Part shown: one piece after another, positions 1 through 5,468 of the stretch
Numbering within the stretch: the first letter of the stretch is position 1
Layout of the letters: each line of letters starts with the position of its first letter
Made by a program: the position numbers and the translations under genes
The notes under the pieces: generated by a model
The model's input: the letters and a program-made list of their open reading frames with translations, nothing else
The model's database searches: none
What the model was told of the DNA's origin: nothing
NCBI GenBank assembly: GCA_050701635.1
Contig: JBOGDF010000222.1
Span: forward strand, 1 to 9,583
Direction: 5' to 3'
DNA length: 9,583 nucleotides
Origin: WHSM01 sp050701635
Lineage (GTDB): Bacteria; Actinomycetota; Actinomycetes; Mycobacteriales; Micromonosporaceae

Positions 1-290
1 AGCGTCCCGCCCGCGCCAGCGGCGCCCGGTGAGGCGGCGGCGCGGGCGACCGGGGTGGCGCTGACGAAGGTGCCGGCGCCGACGCGCGCCACCAGGAAGC
101 CCTCGGCGGTGAGCCGCTCGTACGCCACCGCCACCGTGTTGCGGGCGACGGCGAGCCGGCCGGCCAGCTCGCGGGTGGGCGGCAGCCGCTCGCCGGGGCG
201 CAGCCGGCCGTCCAGGATCGCCTCCAGCAGCTGCCGGTAGATCCGCGAGGTGAGGTCGCGGTGCCCTTCCAGCGTGATGTGCAGCTCCAC
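1..290 (-). CDS. MocR-type GntR-family regulator, N-terminal part (3' end beyond window)
   Basis: About 96 residues are visible, starting VELHITLEGH from a GTG whose first base is 290. An in-frame TAG at 302-300 rules out any start further upstream. Residues ~10-77 form a GntR winged helix-turn-helix: IYRQLLEAILDGRLRPGERL, then PPTRELAGRLAVARNTV, then YERLTAEGFLVARVGAGTFV. The ELHITLEGHRDL opening is typical of MocR/PdxR-like regulators, in which this domain is joined by a linker to a PLP-dependent aminotransferase fold. The Ala/Gly/Pro-rich stretch reached at the window edge (APVARAAASPG-like) fits that linker. The aminotransferase domain itself lies outside the window, so MocR rather than a shorter GntR subfamily is inferred from the N-terminal signature. 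There is no Shine-Dalgarno; a TAGGGT box six bases upstream of GTG points to a leaderless mRNA. The gene is divergent from the reductase gene at 404 and may regulate it. Confidence 0.88.
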   Translation of the reverse strand, partial: MELHITLEGHRDLTSRIYRQLLEAILDGRLRPGERLPPTRELAGRLAVARNTVAVAYERLTAEGFLVARVGAGTFVSATPVARAAASPGAAGAGGT

Positions 291-302
291 GTACGCACCC
301 TA
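291..302 (-). promoter_or_regulatory. Leaderless -10 element of the MocR gene
   Basis: On the minus strand, TAGGGT (302-297) is followed by six bases and then the GTG start at 290. Actinobacterial -10 boxes follow TANNNT and transcription starts 6-7 bases downstream, so the mRNA would begin at or next to the GTG. No clear TTGACA-like -35 is visible. The same arrangement occurs at 6304 and 9158. Confidence 0.6.
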
Positions 303-303
303 C

Positions 304-349
304 ATTGGCTCAATCAAGCGCTTCAGAATTGGCACTTCACGCGGCCAAT
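304..349. promoter_or_regulatory. Candidate MocR operator: three ATTGGC half-sites
   Basis: ATTGGC occurs directly at 304-309 and 328-333 (24 bp apart) and inverted as GCCAAT at 344-349. All three lie in the 113-bp gap between the divergent MocR gene and the reductase gene. MocR proteins are known to bind repeated half-sites next to their own and their target promoters. Here the first copy abuts the MocR -10 box, and the other two lie upstream of a weak -10 candidate (TAGGTT, 359-364) for the rightward gene. Assigning the sites to this regulator is inference. Confidence 0.45.
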
Positions 350-403
350 CGAGCCTCGTAGGTTGAGCTCAGAGCAGCCGCCTGAACGACCGAGGAGATC
401 GCG

Positions 404-1006
404 GTGACCGTCGCAGACATGTGGTTCGACCCGAAGTGCCCGTGTGCCTGGAACACCTCCCGCTGGCTGCTGGAAGTGGAGCGGGTACGCGACGTCGAGA
501 TCCGCTTCCACGTGATGAGCCTGTGGCTGCTCAATCAGGGCCGGGACGGCCTCGAAGACTGGTACGCGACCTGGCTCACCGACACCCTCGGCCCGGTCCG
601 GGTGCTGACCGCCGCCGAGCAGAAGTACGGCACCCCGATACTGCGCGACCTCTACACCGCACTCGGCAACCGGATCCACCACGAGAAGATCAAGATCGGC
701 CCCGAGTTGTACGCCGGCGCGCTGGCCGAGCTGGGCCTGGCCCCCGAGCTGGCCGGCGCCGCCGAGGTGGCCGACTACGACGACGCGCTGCGGCTGAGCC
801 ACCACGCCGGGCTGGATCCGGTCGGAGAGGACCTCGGCACCCCCGCGATCCACGTCAACGGCCAGGCGTTCTTCGGCCCGGTGGTGACGCCGGTGCCGCG
901 CGGCGAGGACGCCGGCCGGCTGTGGGACGGCGTACTGCTGGTCGCCGGTACGCCCGGCTTCTACGAGCTGAAGCGCGGTCGTACCGCCCCACCACGGGTC
1001 GACTAA
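404..1006 (+). CDS. Mycothiol-dependent nitroreductase/DsbA-like protein (Rv2466c family)
   Basis: This 200-residue thioredoxin-fold protein matches the Mycobacterium tuberculosis Rv2466c family in length and landmark motifs: WFDPKCPCAWNTSRWLLEVE near the N-terminus, FHVMSLWLLN, the GPVRV segment, LYTALGNRIHHE, LRLSHHAGLDPVGEDLGTP, HVNGQAFFGPV, PRGEDAGRLWD and a C-terminal FYELKRGRTAPP. Rv2466c is a cytosolic mycothiol-dependent oxidoreductase able to reduce nitro compounds. GTP-AIHVNG supplies the cis-proline of the fold. The active site is odd: it reads C12-P-C14-A15, whereas Rv2466c is described with a CPWC motif. The first Cys is kept, the resolving position is Ala, and an extra Cys sits between them. 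The GTG start at 404 is chosen because GAGGAG (392-397) lies six bases upstream. It is divergent from the MocR gene and convergent with the toxin-antitoxin pair. The family assignment is firm; substrate and direct mycothiol use here are inferred. Confidence 0.93.
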   Translation: MTVADMWFDPKCPCAWNTSRWLLEVERVRDVEIRFHVMSLWLLNQGRDGLEDWYATWLTDTLGPVRVLTAAEQKYGTPILRDLYTALGNRIHHEKIKIGPELYAGALAELGLAPELAGAAEVADYDDALRLSHHAGLDPVGEDLGTPAIHVNGQAFFGPVVTPVPRGEDAGRLWDGVLLVAGTPGFYELKRGRTAPPRVD

Positions 1007-1031
1007 CCGGGCGCGGAGCCTGCGCACCCGG
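1007..1031. terminator. Possible bidirectional terminator hairpin between convergent genes
   Basis: Right after the reductase stop codon, CCGGG (1007-1011) plus CGC can pair with GCG plus CCCGG (1027-1031), with a two-base bulge and a seven-base loop. It occupies the 30-bp gap between two convergent genes. There is no T-tract and the stem is short and bulged, so confidence is low. Confidence 0.3.
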
Positions 1032-1036
1032 GCTTG

Positions 1037-1336
1037 TCACGCAGCGCTGTTCTTGTCGGCGAATCTGACCTGGAGCACGGCATCGAGTGCTCGAGCAAGC
1101 CGTTCGAGGGTCGGAAGCGTAGGGACGGTGCCACCTGCCTCGAAGCGAGCCACGGTGGATTGCGTCATGTCGGCCGCCTCCGCCAGCTGGGCCTGACTCC
1201 AGCCGTGCTGCTTGCGACGTTCCCTCACCGCGCACCCCAGCTGGTACGCCAGGCGCGTCGCCTCGTACGCCTCAGCAGCTCCGGGCTCGCCGAGGCGCCG
1301 GCTCCGCACCGCGTTCCAATCCGCGCGCTCGCTCAC
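1037..1336 (-). CDS. XRE-family antitoxin (HigA-like)
   Basis: This small cytosolic DNA-binding protein carries a Cro/C1-type helix-turn-helix: CAVRERRKQHGWSQAQLAEA, then ADMTQSTVARFEAGGTVPTL, then a PTLERLARALDAVLQVRF tail. The layout is that of HigA-type antitoxins, which bind and neutralise the co-encoded toxin and repress the operon. The start needs a choice. An ATG at 1354 would overlap the toxin gene by 17 bp but has no ribosome binding site. GTG at 1336, giving 99 residues (VSERADWNAV...), has GAGGAG at 1349-1344 with seven bases of spacing and begins just after the toxin stop, so I chose GTG. The order is toxin first, antitoxin second, as in higBA. The role as antitoxin rests on the HTH plus the adjacent RelE/HigB-like toxin. 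Confidence 0.88.
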   Translation of the reverse strand: MSERADWNAVRSRRLGEPGAAEAYEATRLAYQLGCAVRERRKQHGWSQAQLAEAADMTQSTVARFEAGGTVPTLPTLERLARALDAVLQVRFADKNSAA

Positions 1337-1337
1337 G

Positions 1338-1688
1338 TCAGCTCTCCTCGTCATCGACTGTGTGCTGTTCCGTCTGACATCGCGCGAGGGCCCGTCGTGC
1401 CCGCTCGACCTCCCGGCCCTCGCGCGCCCGGGTCTTGCGGAATACGGTCAGCAGAATGATCCGCCGTCCCGGTGCGATCCAGTAGGTCAGCCTTACCGCA
1501 TCGCGTTCGAGATGGAACGGCAGCTCCCGCAGCTTGCCATCCAGTTGTTTCGTGTACGGCTCGCCCAACAAGGGGCCTTGCTCGGCGAGCAGGTCAATAT
1601 GGAACGCCGCGCGTGCAAAGAGCACGGTCGGCAGCGTCTCTAGCCAGTCGCGCACATCCGGCTCAAGCTCTACCGTACCCCAGGTCAT
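1338..1688 (-). CDS. RelE/HigB-family toxin (phage-derived Gp49-like)
   Basis: This 116-residue protein has the hallmarks of the Gp49/HigB branch of RelE toxins, ribosome-dependent or free mRNA endonucleases of about 100-120 residues. It begins MTWGTVELEPDVRDWLETLP, continues with a helical stretch ending LLAEQGPLLGEPYTKQLDGK, and then has the characteristic LRELPFHLERDAVRLTYWIA followed by PGRRIILLTVFRKTRAREG. The LRELPF...RLTYW...ILLTVFRKT series is the conserved beta-sheet core, with several Arg/Lys for RNA contact. It is the first gene of a two-gene operon with the XRE antitoxin. ATG 1688 lies within a palindrome (1680-1709) and has no Shine-Dalgarno, so a leaderless transcript from TAGCAT (minus strand, seven bases before ATG) is possible. 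This gene and its flank look less GC-rich than their neighbours, consistent with horizontal acquisition. Confidence 0.9.
   Translation of the reverse strand: MTWGTVELEPDVRDWLETLPTVLFARAAFHIDLLAEQGPLLGEPYTKQLDGKLRELPFHLERDAVRLTYWIAPGRRIILLTVFRKTRAREGREVERARRALARCQTEQHTVDDEES
1344..1349 (-). promoter_or_regulatory. Shine-Dalgarno deciding the antitoxin start
   Basis: GAGGAG on the minus strand lies inside the end of the toxin gene and seven bases before GTG 1336. It falls downstream of ATG 1354, so it supports the GTG start and translation of the antitoxin coupled to the toxin. Confidence 0.6.
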
Positions 1689-1709
1689 AGCGTTGATGCT
1701 ATGGCCTGG
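1680..1709. promoter_or_regulatory. Palindromic operator over the toxin-antitoxin start
   Basis: The left arm CCAGGTCATAGC (1680-1691) and right arm GCTATGGCCTGG (1698-1709) pair at 11 of 12 positions around the six-base centre GTTGAT. The toxin start codon (1688-1686, minus strand) lies in the left arm, and a candidate -10, TAGCAT, lies across the right arm and centre. An autorepressor bound here (HigA alone or with HigB) would block transcription initiation directly. Confidence 0.65.
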
Positions 1710-1736
1710 GTGTGACGCGGTGTGGGGCAGAACACG

Positions 1737-1772
1737 GGTCGTTAGCTTAGGTAATGAGCTAGGCTAACGACC
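1737..1772. promoter_or_regulatory. MarR-type palindromic operator and leaderless promoter of marR
   Basis: The arms GGTCGTTAGCTTAG (1737-1750) and CTAGGCTAACGACC (1759-1772) pair at 13 of 14 positions around GTAATGAG. The core TTAG...CTAA spacing is typical of MarR-family dimer sites. The palindrome ends one base before the GTG of the MarR gene. A -10-like TAGGCT (1760-1765) is seven bases from that GTG, so operator, promoter and start of a leaderless mRNA coincide. Autorepression by the adjacent regulator is the obvious inference. Confidence 0.72.
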
Positions 1773-2222
1773 GTGACGGCCCGGCCGACGACCGCGAAGC
1801 GGATCTCCGCGACCGCCCTGGCGGCGAGTCTGCGGAGCAGCTTGACGTTGTTCATGCGGCGGTTGCGCGCCACCCGCCCGGTGGGGGAGCTGTCCCCCGG
1901 ACAGTTCTCCGTGCTGGGCAGCCTCGATCTGGCGGGCGCGATGACGCCGCGTGAGCTGGCTGACTCGGAGCGGGTGCGACCGCCCACGATCACCAAGATC
2001 GTGGGGCGCCTGGAGCAGCAGGGGCTGGTGCAGCGTACGCCGCACCCGACCGACGGCAGGCAGCAGATCCTGTCGCCGACCGACCAGGGTCGTGCGCTGG
2101 TGAAGGAGAACCGCAGGGCCCGGGAGGCCTGGCTGGCCAAGCGGCTGGCCGAGCTCACCCCGGACGAACGCGCGACCCTCAAGGCCGCCGCCGAGCTGCT
2201 GGAACGCATCGCCCGCGCCTGA
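1773..2222 (+). CDS. MarR-family transcriptional regulator
   Basis: This 149-residue cytosolic repressor has the MarR winged-helix layout. An N-terminal dimerisation helix (ALAASLRSSLTLFMRRLRAT) is followed by LSPGQFSVLGSLDLAGAMTP, the HTH (RELADSERVRPPTITKIVGR), and LEQQGLVQRTPHPTDGRQQI, whose TPHPTDGRQQ corresponds to the wing with the conserved D-x-R. A C-terminal dimerisation helix ends KAAAELLERIARA. Length and order match the family. GTG 1773 is the only plausible start because an in-frame TGA lies at 1755. It lacks a Shine-Dalgarno and abuts the operator/-10, consistent with leaderless translation. It precedes an MFS exporter on the same strand 90 bp downstream, the usual MarR-exporter cassette in which a small lipophilic or phenolic ligand lifts repression. 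The ligand cannot be told from sequence. Confidence 0.95.
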   Translation: MTARPTTAKRISATALAASLRSSLTLFMRRLRATRPVGELSPGQFSVLGSLDLAGAMTPRELADSERVRPPTITKIVGRLEQQGLVQRTPHPTDGRQQILSPTDQGRALVKENRRAREAWLAKRLAELTPDERATLKAAAELLERIARA

Positions 2223-2251
2223 CCTGGTCGGGCTGACGCCTCGCGCGCCGG

Positions 2252-2278
2252 ACGGACCGTCACGACGTGATGGTCCGT
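2252..2278. promoter_or_regulatory. Near-perfect palindrome/hairpin between marR and the MFS gene
   Basis: ACGGACCGTCAC (2252-2263) and GTGATGGTCCGT (2267-2278) are complementary at 11 of 12 positions; the twelfth is a G-U pair in RNA. The centre is GAC. It lies 14 bp upstream of the GAGGAGG of the MFS gene. It could be an intercistronic RNA hairpin tuning exporter expression, or a protein-binding palindrome of a second promoter. There is no T-tract, so a simple terminator is not supported. Confidence 0.55.
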
Positions 2279-2312
2279 ACCCGCAAAGGCCTGAGGAGGC
2301 GCGCGACACCTG

Positions 2313-3632
2313 ATGAGAGCGAAGATCGCCGACACATTCCGATCCCTCAAGGTACGCAACTACCGGCTGTTCGCCGGCGGTCAGATCGTCTCGCTGGTGG
2401 GCACCTGGATGCAGTTCATCGCCCAGGACTGGCTGGTGCTGCAGCTCTCCGGGGACTCCGGTGCCGCGCTGGGCGTGGTGCTGGCGCTGCAGTTCACCCC
2501 GGTACTGCTGCTCAGCCTGTACGCCGGCAAGCTCGCCGACCGGTACGACAAGCGCCGGCTGATCATGTTCGCGAACGCGGGCTGGGCGGTGCTCGCGGCG
2601 GCGCTCGGGCTGCTGGTGCTGACCGGGACCGTACAGCTGTGGCATGTGTTCGTGTTCGCCGGCGCGTTCGGCACGGTGAGCGCGCTGGAGGTGCCGGCCC
2701 GGCAGGCGTTCGTCAGTGAGCTGGTCGGCAAGGAGCTGCTCCCGAACGCGCTGTCGCTCAACGCCGCCATCTTCAACACGGCGCGGATCGTCGGGCCGGC
2801 GCTGGCCGGTCTGCTGATCGCGTGGCTCGACGTCGGGCCGGTGATCGCGATGAACACGCTGACGTACCTGGCGCCGCTGGTGGCGATGGCGCTGATCCGC
2901 CCCGGCGACCTGCACCGGGCCGCGCAGCCGCCCCGCGACACCCGGATCTCGGACGGGCTGGCGTACCTGCGGCGCCGCCCCGACCTGCTGCTGCCGATGG
3001 CGTTGATCCTGGTCATCGGGGGGTTGGGGTTCAACTTCCAGATCACGTTGGCGCTGCTGTCGAAGACCGAATTCGGCACCGGCGCGGCCTCGTTCGGGCT
3101 GCTGTCCTCGGCGCTGGCGCTCGGTGCGCTGGGTGGCGCGTTCGCCGGCTCCGGCCGCCGTAGCCGACCCTCGGTGTACGTGGTGATCGGCGGCGCGTTG
3201 GCGTTCGGGCTGTTCGAGATCGCGGTCGGGTTCGCGCCGACGTACTGGTCGGCGGTGGCGGTGCTGCTGGGCACCGGATTCTTCTCGATCTACTTCGCGC
3301 AGGCCTGCAACCAGCGGGTGCAGCTCGGCACCTCACCGCAGTACCGCGGCCGGGTGCTCTCGGTGTACGTGATGGTCTTCCTCGGCTCCAACCCGGTCTG
3401 CGCGCCGCTGGTCGGCTGGCTGTCCGGGCAGTACGGCGCCCGCGCCGGCCTCTGGCTCGGCGGCATCGCGGCGGTGCTGGCGGCGGTCGCGGTGCTGGTG
3501 GTGCGCTCCAGGCTGCGGCACGTGACGTTCGTGCTGCACGTACGCCCGCGCCCGCACCTGCACGTCGTCGAACCCGAGGTCGAGCCGGTGCGGATACCGG
3601 CCCGTCGCCCCGCGCCCGTCTCGGCGGCCTAA
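2313..3632 (+). CDS. MFS transporter, drug/siderophore-exporter type (MFS_3/EntS-like)
   Basis: This 439-residue integral membrane protein has about 12 hydrophobic segments. It begins with FRSLKVRNYRLFAGGQIVSL and VGTWMQFIAQDWLVLQLSGD, the signature of the EntS/MFS_3 branch of proton-driven exporters. The cytoplasmic loop motif A appears as GKLADRYDKRR at residues ~72-82. Further typical pieces are ARQAFVSELVGKELLPNALS with NAAIFNTARIVGPALAGLL, FSIYFAQACNQRVQLGTSPQ, and YRGRVLSVYVMVFLGSNPVCAPLVGWLSG-like helices in the second half. The last ~40 residues form an Arg/His/Pro-rich cytoplasmic tail. ATG 2313 has GAGGAGG at 2293-2299, a long 13-base spacing. It follows the MarR gene and is probably co-controlled by it. 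The substrate cannot be predicted. Its TAA overlaps the TAG of the convergent XRE gene by four bases (3629-3632). Confidence 0.95.
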   Translation: MRAKIADTFRSLKVRNYRLFAGGQIVSLVGTWMQFIAQDWLVLQLSGDSGAALGVVLALQFTPVLLLSLYAGKLADRYDKRRLIMFANAGWAVLAAALGLLVLTGTVQLWHVFVFAGAFGTVSALEVPARQAFVSELVGKELLPNALSLNAAIFNTARIVGPALAGLLIAWLDVGPVIAMNTLTYLAPLVAMALIRPGDLHRAAQPPRDTRISDGLAYLRRRPDLLLPMALILVIGGLGFNFQITLALLSKTEFGTGAASFGLLSSALALGALGGAFAGSGRRSRPSVYVVIGGALAFGLFEIAVGFAPTYWSAVAVLLGTGFFSIYFAQACNQRVQLGTSPQYRGRVLSVYVMVFLGSNPVCAPLVGWLSGQYGARAGLWLGGIAAVLAAVAVLVVRSRLRHVTFVLHVRPRPHLHVVEPEVEPVRIPARRPAPVSAA

Positions 3633-4537
3633 CGGCGGACGTGGTGCTCGGCGGCGTCGGCTGTGGCGGCGTCGGGCACTGATGGGCCGGAGCAGCCGAG
3701 CGAGCCGTCGCCCGTCACGGTCAGCGCCGCCAACTCCCGGAACGCTTCCTGGGTACGTGAGCCCGGCGCCGCGACGTAGATCAGGATCCGCTGGTCGGCG
3801 TCGGGTACGTGGAGCACCTGCACCTCGAACTCCAGCGGCCCCGCCAGCGGGTGGTCGATCCGCTTCACCGTGCCGCGGCGTACCGCGACATGGTGTTCTT
3901 CCCACATTCGGGCGAACCGCTTCGAGGTGGCGAGCAGCTCGGTGATCAGCGCCTGGATCCGGCGGCTCCCCGGGTAGCGCGCCATCGCCGCGCGCAGGTC
4001 CGCCACCGACGCCCGGGCGAACGCGACCGAGTGTTCGTTGTCCCAGCTCGGATCGTCGTCCGACCGGCCGAACTGGGACCGGAGCAGGCTGCGTTCCGGC
4101 TCCGGGCGGTGCAGCGGGTTGCCGACGAAGAACTCCGCCAGCCGGTTGACGGCCAGCACCTCGTACGTCGCGTCGACCACGTACGCCGGGCTTTCGGCGA
4201 GGGTGGCCAGCAGGTTGCGTACGCCGCCGGCGAGCTCCCGGGACGGCTCCTGCACCGGTGGCGGCGCCTCGCCGGCGAGCCGGAACAGGTAGTCCCGTTC
4301 GTCGGCGGTGAGCATCAGCGCCCGCCCCAACGCGCCCAGCACCTGCTTCGACGGCCGGGGACCGCGGGCCTGCTCCATCCGGATGTAGTACTCGATCGAG
4401 ATCCCCGCCAGCTGGGCGACCTCCTGGCGGCGTAGCCCGGGCGTACGCCGCCGCCCGCCGTCGGGCAGCCCGACATCTGTGGGGCGCAACCCGTTGCGGC
4501 GGGCGCGGAGGAAACTGGCCAGCTCGTCGCGGTTCAT
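3629..4537 (-). CDS. XRE-family regulator with MmyB-like ligand-binding domain (MLTR)
   Basis: This 302-residue cytosolic regulator starts MNRDELASFLRARRNGLRPT and continues DVGLPDGGRRRTPGLRRQEV, AQLAGISIEYYIRMEQARGP and RPSKQVLGALGRALMLTADE, an XRE helix-turn-helix that is almost the family consensus. Residues ~110-270 match the MmyB-like/MLTR ligand-binding domain: AYVVDATYEVLAVNRLAEFF, then LADLRAAMARYPG-like and LLATSKRFARMWEEHHVAVR segments, then IDHPLAGPLEFEVQVLHVPD. In related proteins this domain binds small or fatty-acyl ligands. The ATG at 4537 matches the family N-terminus. The frame stays open further upstream, but that extension would cover the divergent SDR gene and is spurious. 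GGAGG sits only one base from the ATG, so initiation signals are poor. It lies 102 bp from the divergent SDR gene, its probable target. Confidence 0.95.
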   Translation of the reverse strand: MNRDELASFLRARRNGLRPTDVGLPDGGRRRTPGLRRQEVAQLAGISIEYYIRMEQARGPRPSKQVLGALGRALMLTADERDYLFRLAGEAPPPVQEPSRELAGGVRNLLATLAESPAYVVDATYEVLAVNRLAEFFVGNPLHRPEPERSLLRSQFGRSDDDPSWDNEHSVAFARASVADLRAAMARYPGSRRIQALITELLATSKRFARMWEEHHVAVRRGTVKRIDHPLAGPLEFEVQVLHVPDADQRILIYVAAPGSRTQEAFRELAALTVTGDGSLGCSGPSVPDAATADAAEHHVRR

Positions 4538-4568
4538 GCCTCCAGCCTGCCTGAGGTTCGCCGGACCC

Positions 4569-4593
4569 AGGGTGGTACCACCGGTACCACCCT
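4569..4593. promoter_or_regulatory. Palindromic operator between XRE regulator and SDR gene
   Basis: AGGGTGGTACC (4569-4579) and GGTACCACCCT (4583-4593) form a perfect 11-bp inverted repeat around ACC. Inside it, GGTACCACC also occurs twice in tandem (4574-4591). It sits 31 bp before the XRE start and 46 bp before the SDR start, where a dimeric regulator could control both divergent promoters. Binding by the XRE/MLTR protein is inferred. Confidence 0.7.
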
Positions 4594-4639
4594 CAAGCGG
4601 TCCTCCCCGATCGGCCCCGTACGCAGCAGCCTTGGCGGC

Positions 4640-5392
4640 ATGGAAACCATCGCATTGATCACCGGAGCCAACAAGGGAATCGGGTACGCCACCGCCCAGC
4701 TGCTCGCCGCCCGCGGGATGCGGGTGCTGGTCGGGGCGCGTGACCCGCAACGGGGCGCCGACGCCGCCGCGGCGATCGGCGACCGCGCGCGGTTCGTCCC
4801 GCTGGACGTCACCGACGCGGACTCGATCGCCGCCGCCGCGAAACTCGTCGAGGCCGAGTACGGCCGGCTCGACATCCTGGTCAACAACGCCGGCATCGCC
4901 CGGCTGGACGGCTCGGGCGAAGGCTTCGGGCAGCCCAGCGAGGCGACCGTGGAGACCCTGCGCGAGACGTACGAGACCAACGTGTTCGGGGTGGTGGCGG
5001 TCACCAACGCGATGCTCCCGCTGCTGCGCCGCGCGCCCCGGGCGCGGATCGTCAACGTCTCCAGCGAGGTGGGCTCGATCGAGCGGATGACCGACCCGAA
5101 CGGTCCGCTGTGGGAGCTGGGCGCGCTGTCGTACGCGTCGTCGAAGAGCGCACTCAACATGATCACGGCCCAGTACGCCAAGGAGTTCCACGGTACCGCG
5201 ATCAAGATCAACGCGGCCAACCCCGGCTACTGCGCGACCGACCTCAACGGGAATCAGGGACCCCGTACCGCTGAGCAGGGTGCGGAGATCACGGTCGAGC
5301 TGGCGACCCTGCCGCCGGACGGCCCGTCCGGCATCCTCTGGGGCCAGAACACCGGCGTCGTGGCACAGGACTTCGTACGCCTTCCCTGGTAG
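4640..5392 (+). CDS. Short-chain dehydrogenase/reductase (SDR), NADP-type
   Basis: This 250-residue classical SDR, with the usual family length, acts as a soluble NAD(P)(H)-dependent carbonyl/alcohol oxidoreductase. The cofactor-binding TGANKGIG is at residues 8-15, followed by VLVGARDPQRG, whose Arg after the second strand favours NADPH. D56 follows the next strand, NNAG is at 82-85, and structural N114 is in YETNVFG. The active site is S141/S142 in VNVSSEVGS, then Y165-x3-K169 in SYASSKSALN, followed by NPGYCATDLNGNQG. The PGY-ATD-NG ending resembles the plant-type carbonyl/menthone-reductase-like SDRs common next to XRE/MLTR regulators in actinomycetes. ATG 4640 gives the standard METIALITGA opening; no strong Shine-Dalgarno is visible. 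The divergent regulator with a shared palindrome suggests inducible expression, perhaps by a reactive carbonyl. The natural substrate is unknown. Confidence 0.95.
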   Translation: METIALITGANKGIGYATAQLLAARGMRVLVGARDPQRGADAAAAIGDRARFVPLDVTDADSIAAAAKLVEAEYGRLDILVNNAGIARLDGSGEGFGQPSEATVETLRETYETNVFGVVAVTNAMLPLLRRAPRARIVNVSSEVGSIERMTDPNGPLWELGALSYASSKSALNMITAQYAKEFHGTAIKINAANPGYCATDLNGNQGPRTAEQGAEITVELATLPPDGPSGILWGQNTGVVAQDFVRLPW

Positions 5393-5468
5393 CCCGTCGT
5401 CGAGGTGGCCGCTCGGGAGGTCGTCGTTTCGGATCGCTGATGTCGTACCGCTGTGCCAAGGTCAGAGT

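Noticed and set aside
1034..1690. Plus-strand open frames opposite the toxin-antitoxin pair
   Set aside because: The minus-strand proteins match HigB/HigA-type families with shared operator and spacing, whereas the plus-strand translations show no domain.
2267..2719. Plus-strand open frame overlapping the start of the MFS gene
   Set aside because: Arg/Ala/Gly-rich shadow in another frame; the MFS frame has the clear membrane-protein signature and Shine-Dalgarno.
4538..5191. Long minus-strand open frame continuing upstream of the XRE regulator start, antisense to the SDR gene
   Set aside because: The XRE family N-terminus fits ATG 4537 exactly, and the extension has no recognisable domain and lies opposite a clear SDR gene; stop codons are simply rare at this GC content.
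5280..5468. In-frame extension upstream of the maleylpyruvate-isomerase-family gene
   Set aside because: It is Arg/Ser/Pro-rich shadow sequence of the SDR gene in another frame; ATG 5469 with AAGG upstream matches the family start.
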